Source: an uncultured Ectothiorhodospiraceae bacterium
GTDB lineage: Bacteria; Pseudomonadota; Gammaproteobacteria; Nitrococcales; Halorhodospiraceae
DNA length: 36,849 bases
Direction: 5' to 3'
Assembly: GCA_913055765.1 (NCBI GenBank)
Contig: CAJXKI010000005.1
Location: 1 to 36,849 of the forward strand
Shown: in pieces, positions 36,723 to 36,849 of the stretch
Layout of the letters: each line of letters starts with the position of its first letter
How positions within the stretch are numbered: the stretch's first letter is position 1
Position numbers and translations under genes: made by a program
Notes under the pieces: generated by a model
Told to the model about the DNA's origin: nothing
What the model saw: the letters and a program-made list of their open reading frames with translations, nothing else
Database searches by the model: none

Positions 36723-36742
36723 TCGCTATCAAACCATGCGGC
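36721..36742 (-). repeat. Right end-proximal inverted repeat copy (putative transposase site)
   Basis: Reverse complement gccgcatggtttgatagcgact. Confidence 0.6.
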
Positions 36743-36774
36743 GCTGCGATGCAATCCGTTTGGCGCGTTACAGC

Positions 36775-36849
36775 TCTCCAGGTCGATGAGGCGCGGCCGC
36801 TCCGGGTCCCCCGCCTCGAGGATGAAGTTGCGGGGGGCCGGGTCGGCGT
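36775..36849 (-). CDS. Possible partial host gene, kinase-like fragment
   Basis: Minus strand reads ...ADPAPRNFILEAGDPERPRLIDLES, resembling the NFIL...LIDLE motif of LPS/aminoglycoside-type kinases; runs off the window. Confidence 0.3.

Noticed and set aside
1-36849. CRISPR arrays, tRNAs, rRNAs, a second VR, or integrase
   Set aside because: No regularly spaced repeats, tRNA-like genes, second TR-like segment or tyrosine/serine integrase was seen by reading and from the ORF list.

Overview
The window is an almost complete transposable (Mu-like) prophage in a high-GC genome. From left to right it carries: a C-type repressor on the minus strand divergent from a Ner-like gene; MuA-type DDE transposase and MuB ATPase; an early accessory block ending with DUF3164-like, GemA and Mor/C-family genes; a lysis cassette; a Mu-type head module; a P2-type contractile tail module; and a 945-aa tail fibre. 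The right end holds a complete diversity-generating retroelement (DGR): a variable repeat (VR) at the fibre C-terminus, a GATA-loop hairpin, a small unknown ORF, Avd, a template repeat (TR) and a reverse transcriptase (RT). By hand alignment, TR (35431-35532) and VR (34602-34703) are 102 bp long and differ at 10 positions, 9 of them at TR adenines. A second signal is a 16-bp palindrome CCGGAA-N4-TTCCGG found exactly three times. The copies lie in front of the lysis gene, the protease gene and the gpW-like baseplate gene. Each is followed 24-25 nt later by a GCAYCNT element. They are probably the Mor/C-activated late promoters equivalent to Mu Plys, PI and PP. Other signals include a G GGA AAC -1 frameshift site in the tail chaperone gene, an antisense membrane-protein gene inside the tail operon, repressor operator repeats, and a 19/22 inverted repeat near both ends. 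All calls come from reading sequence and supplied ORFs; no database search was run.
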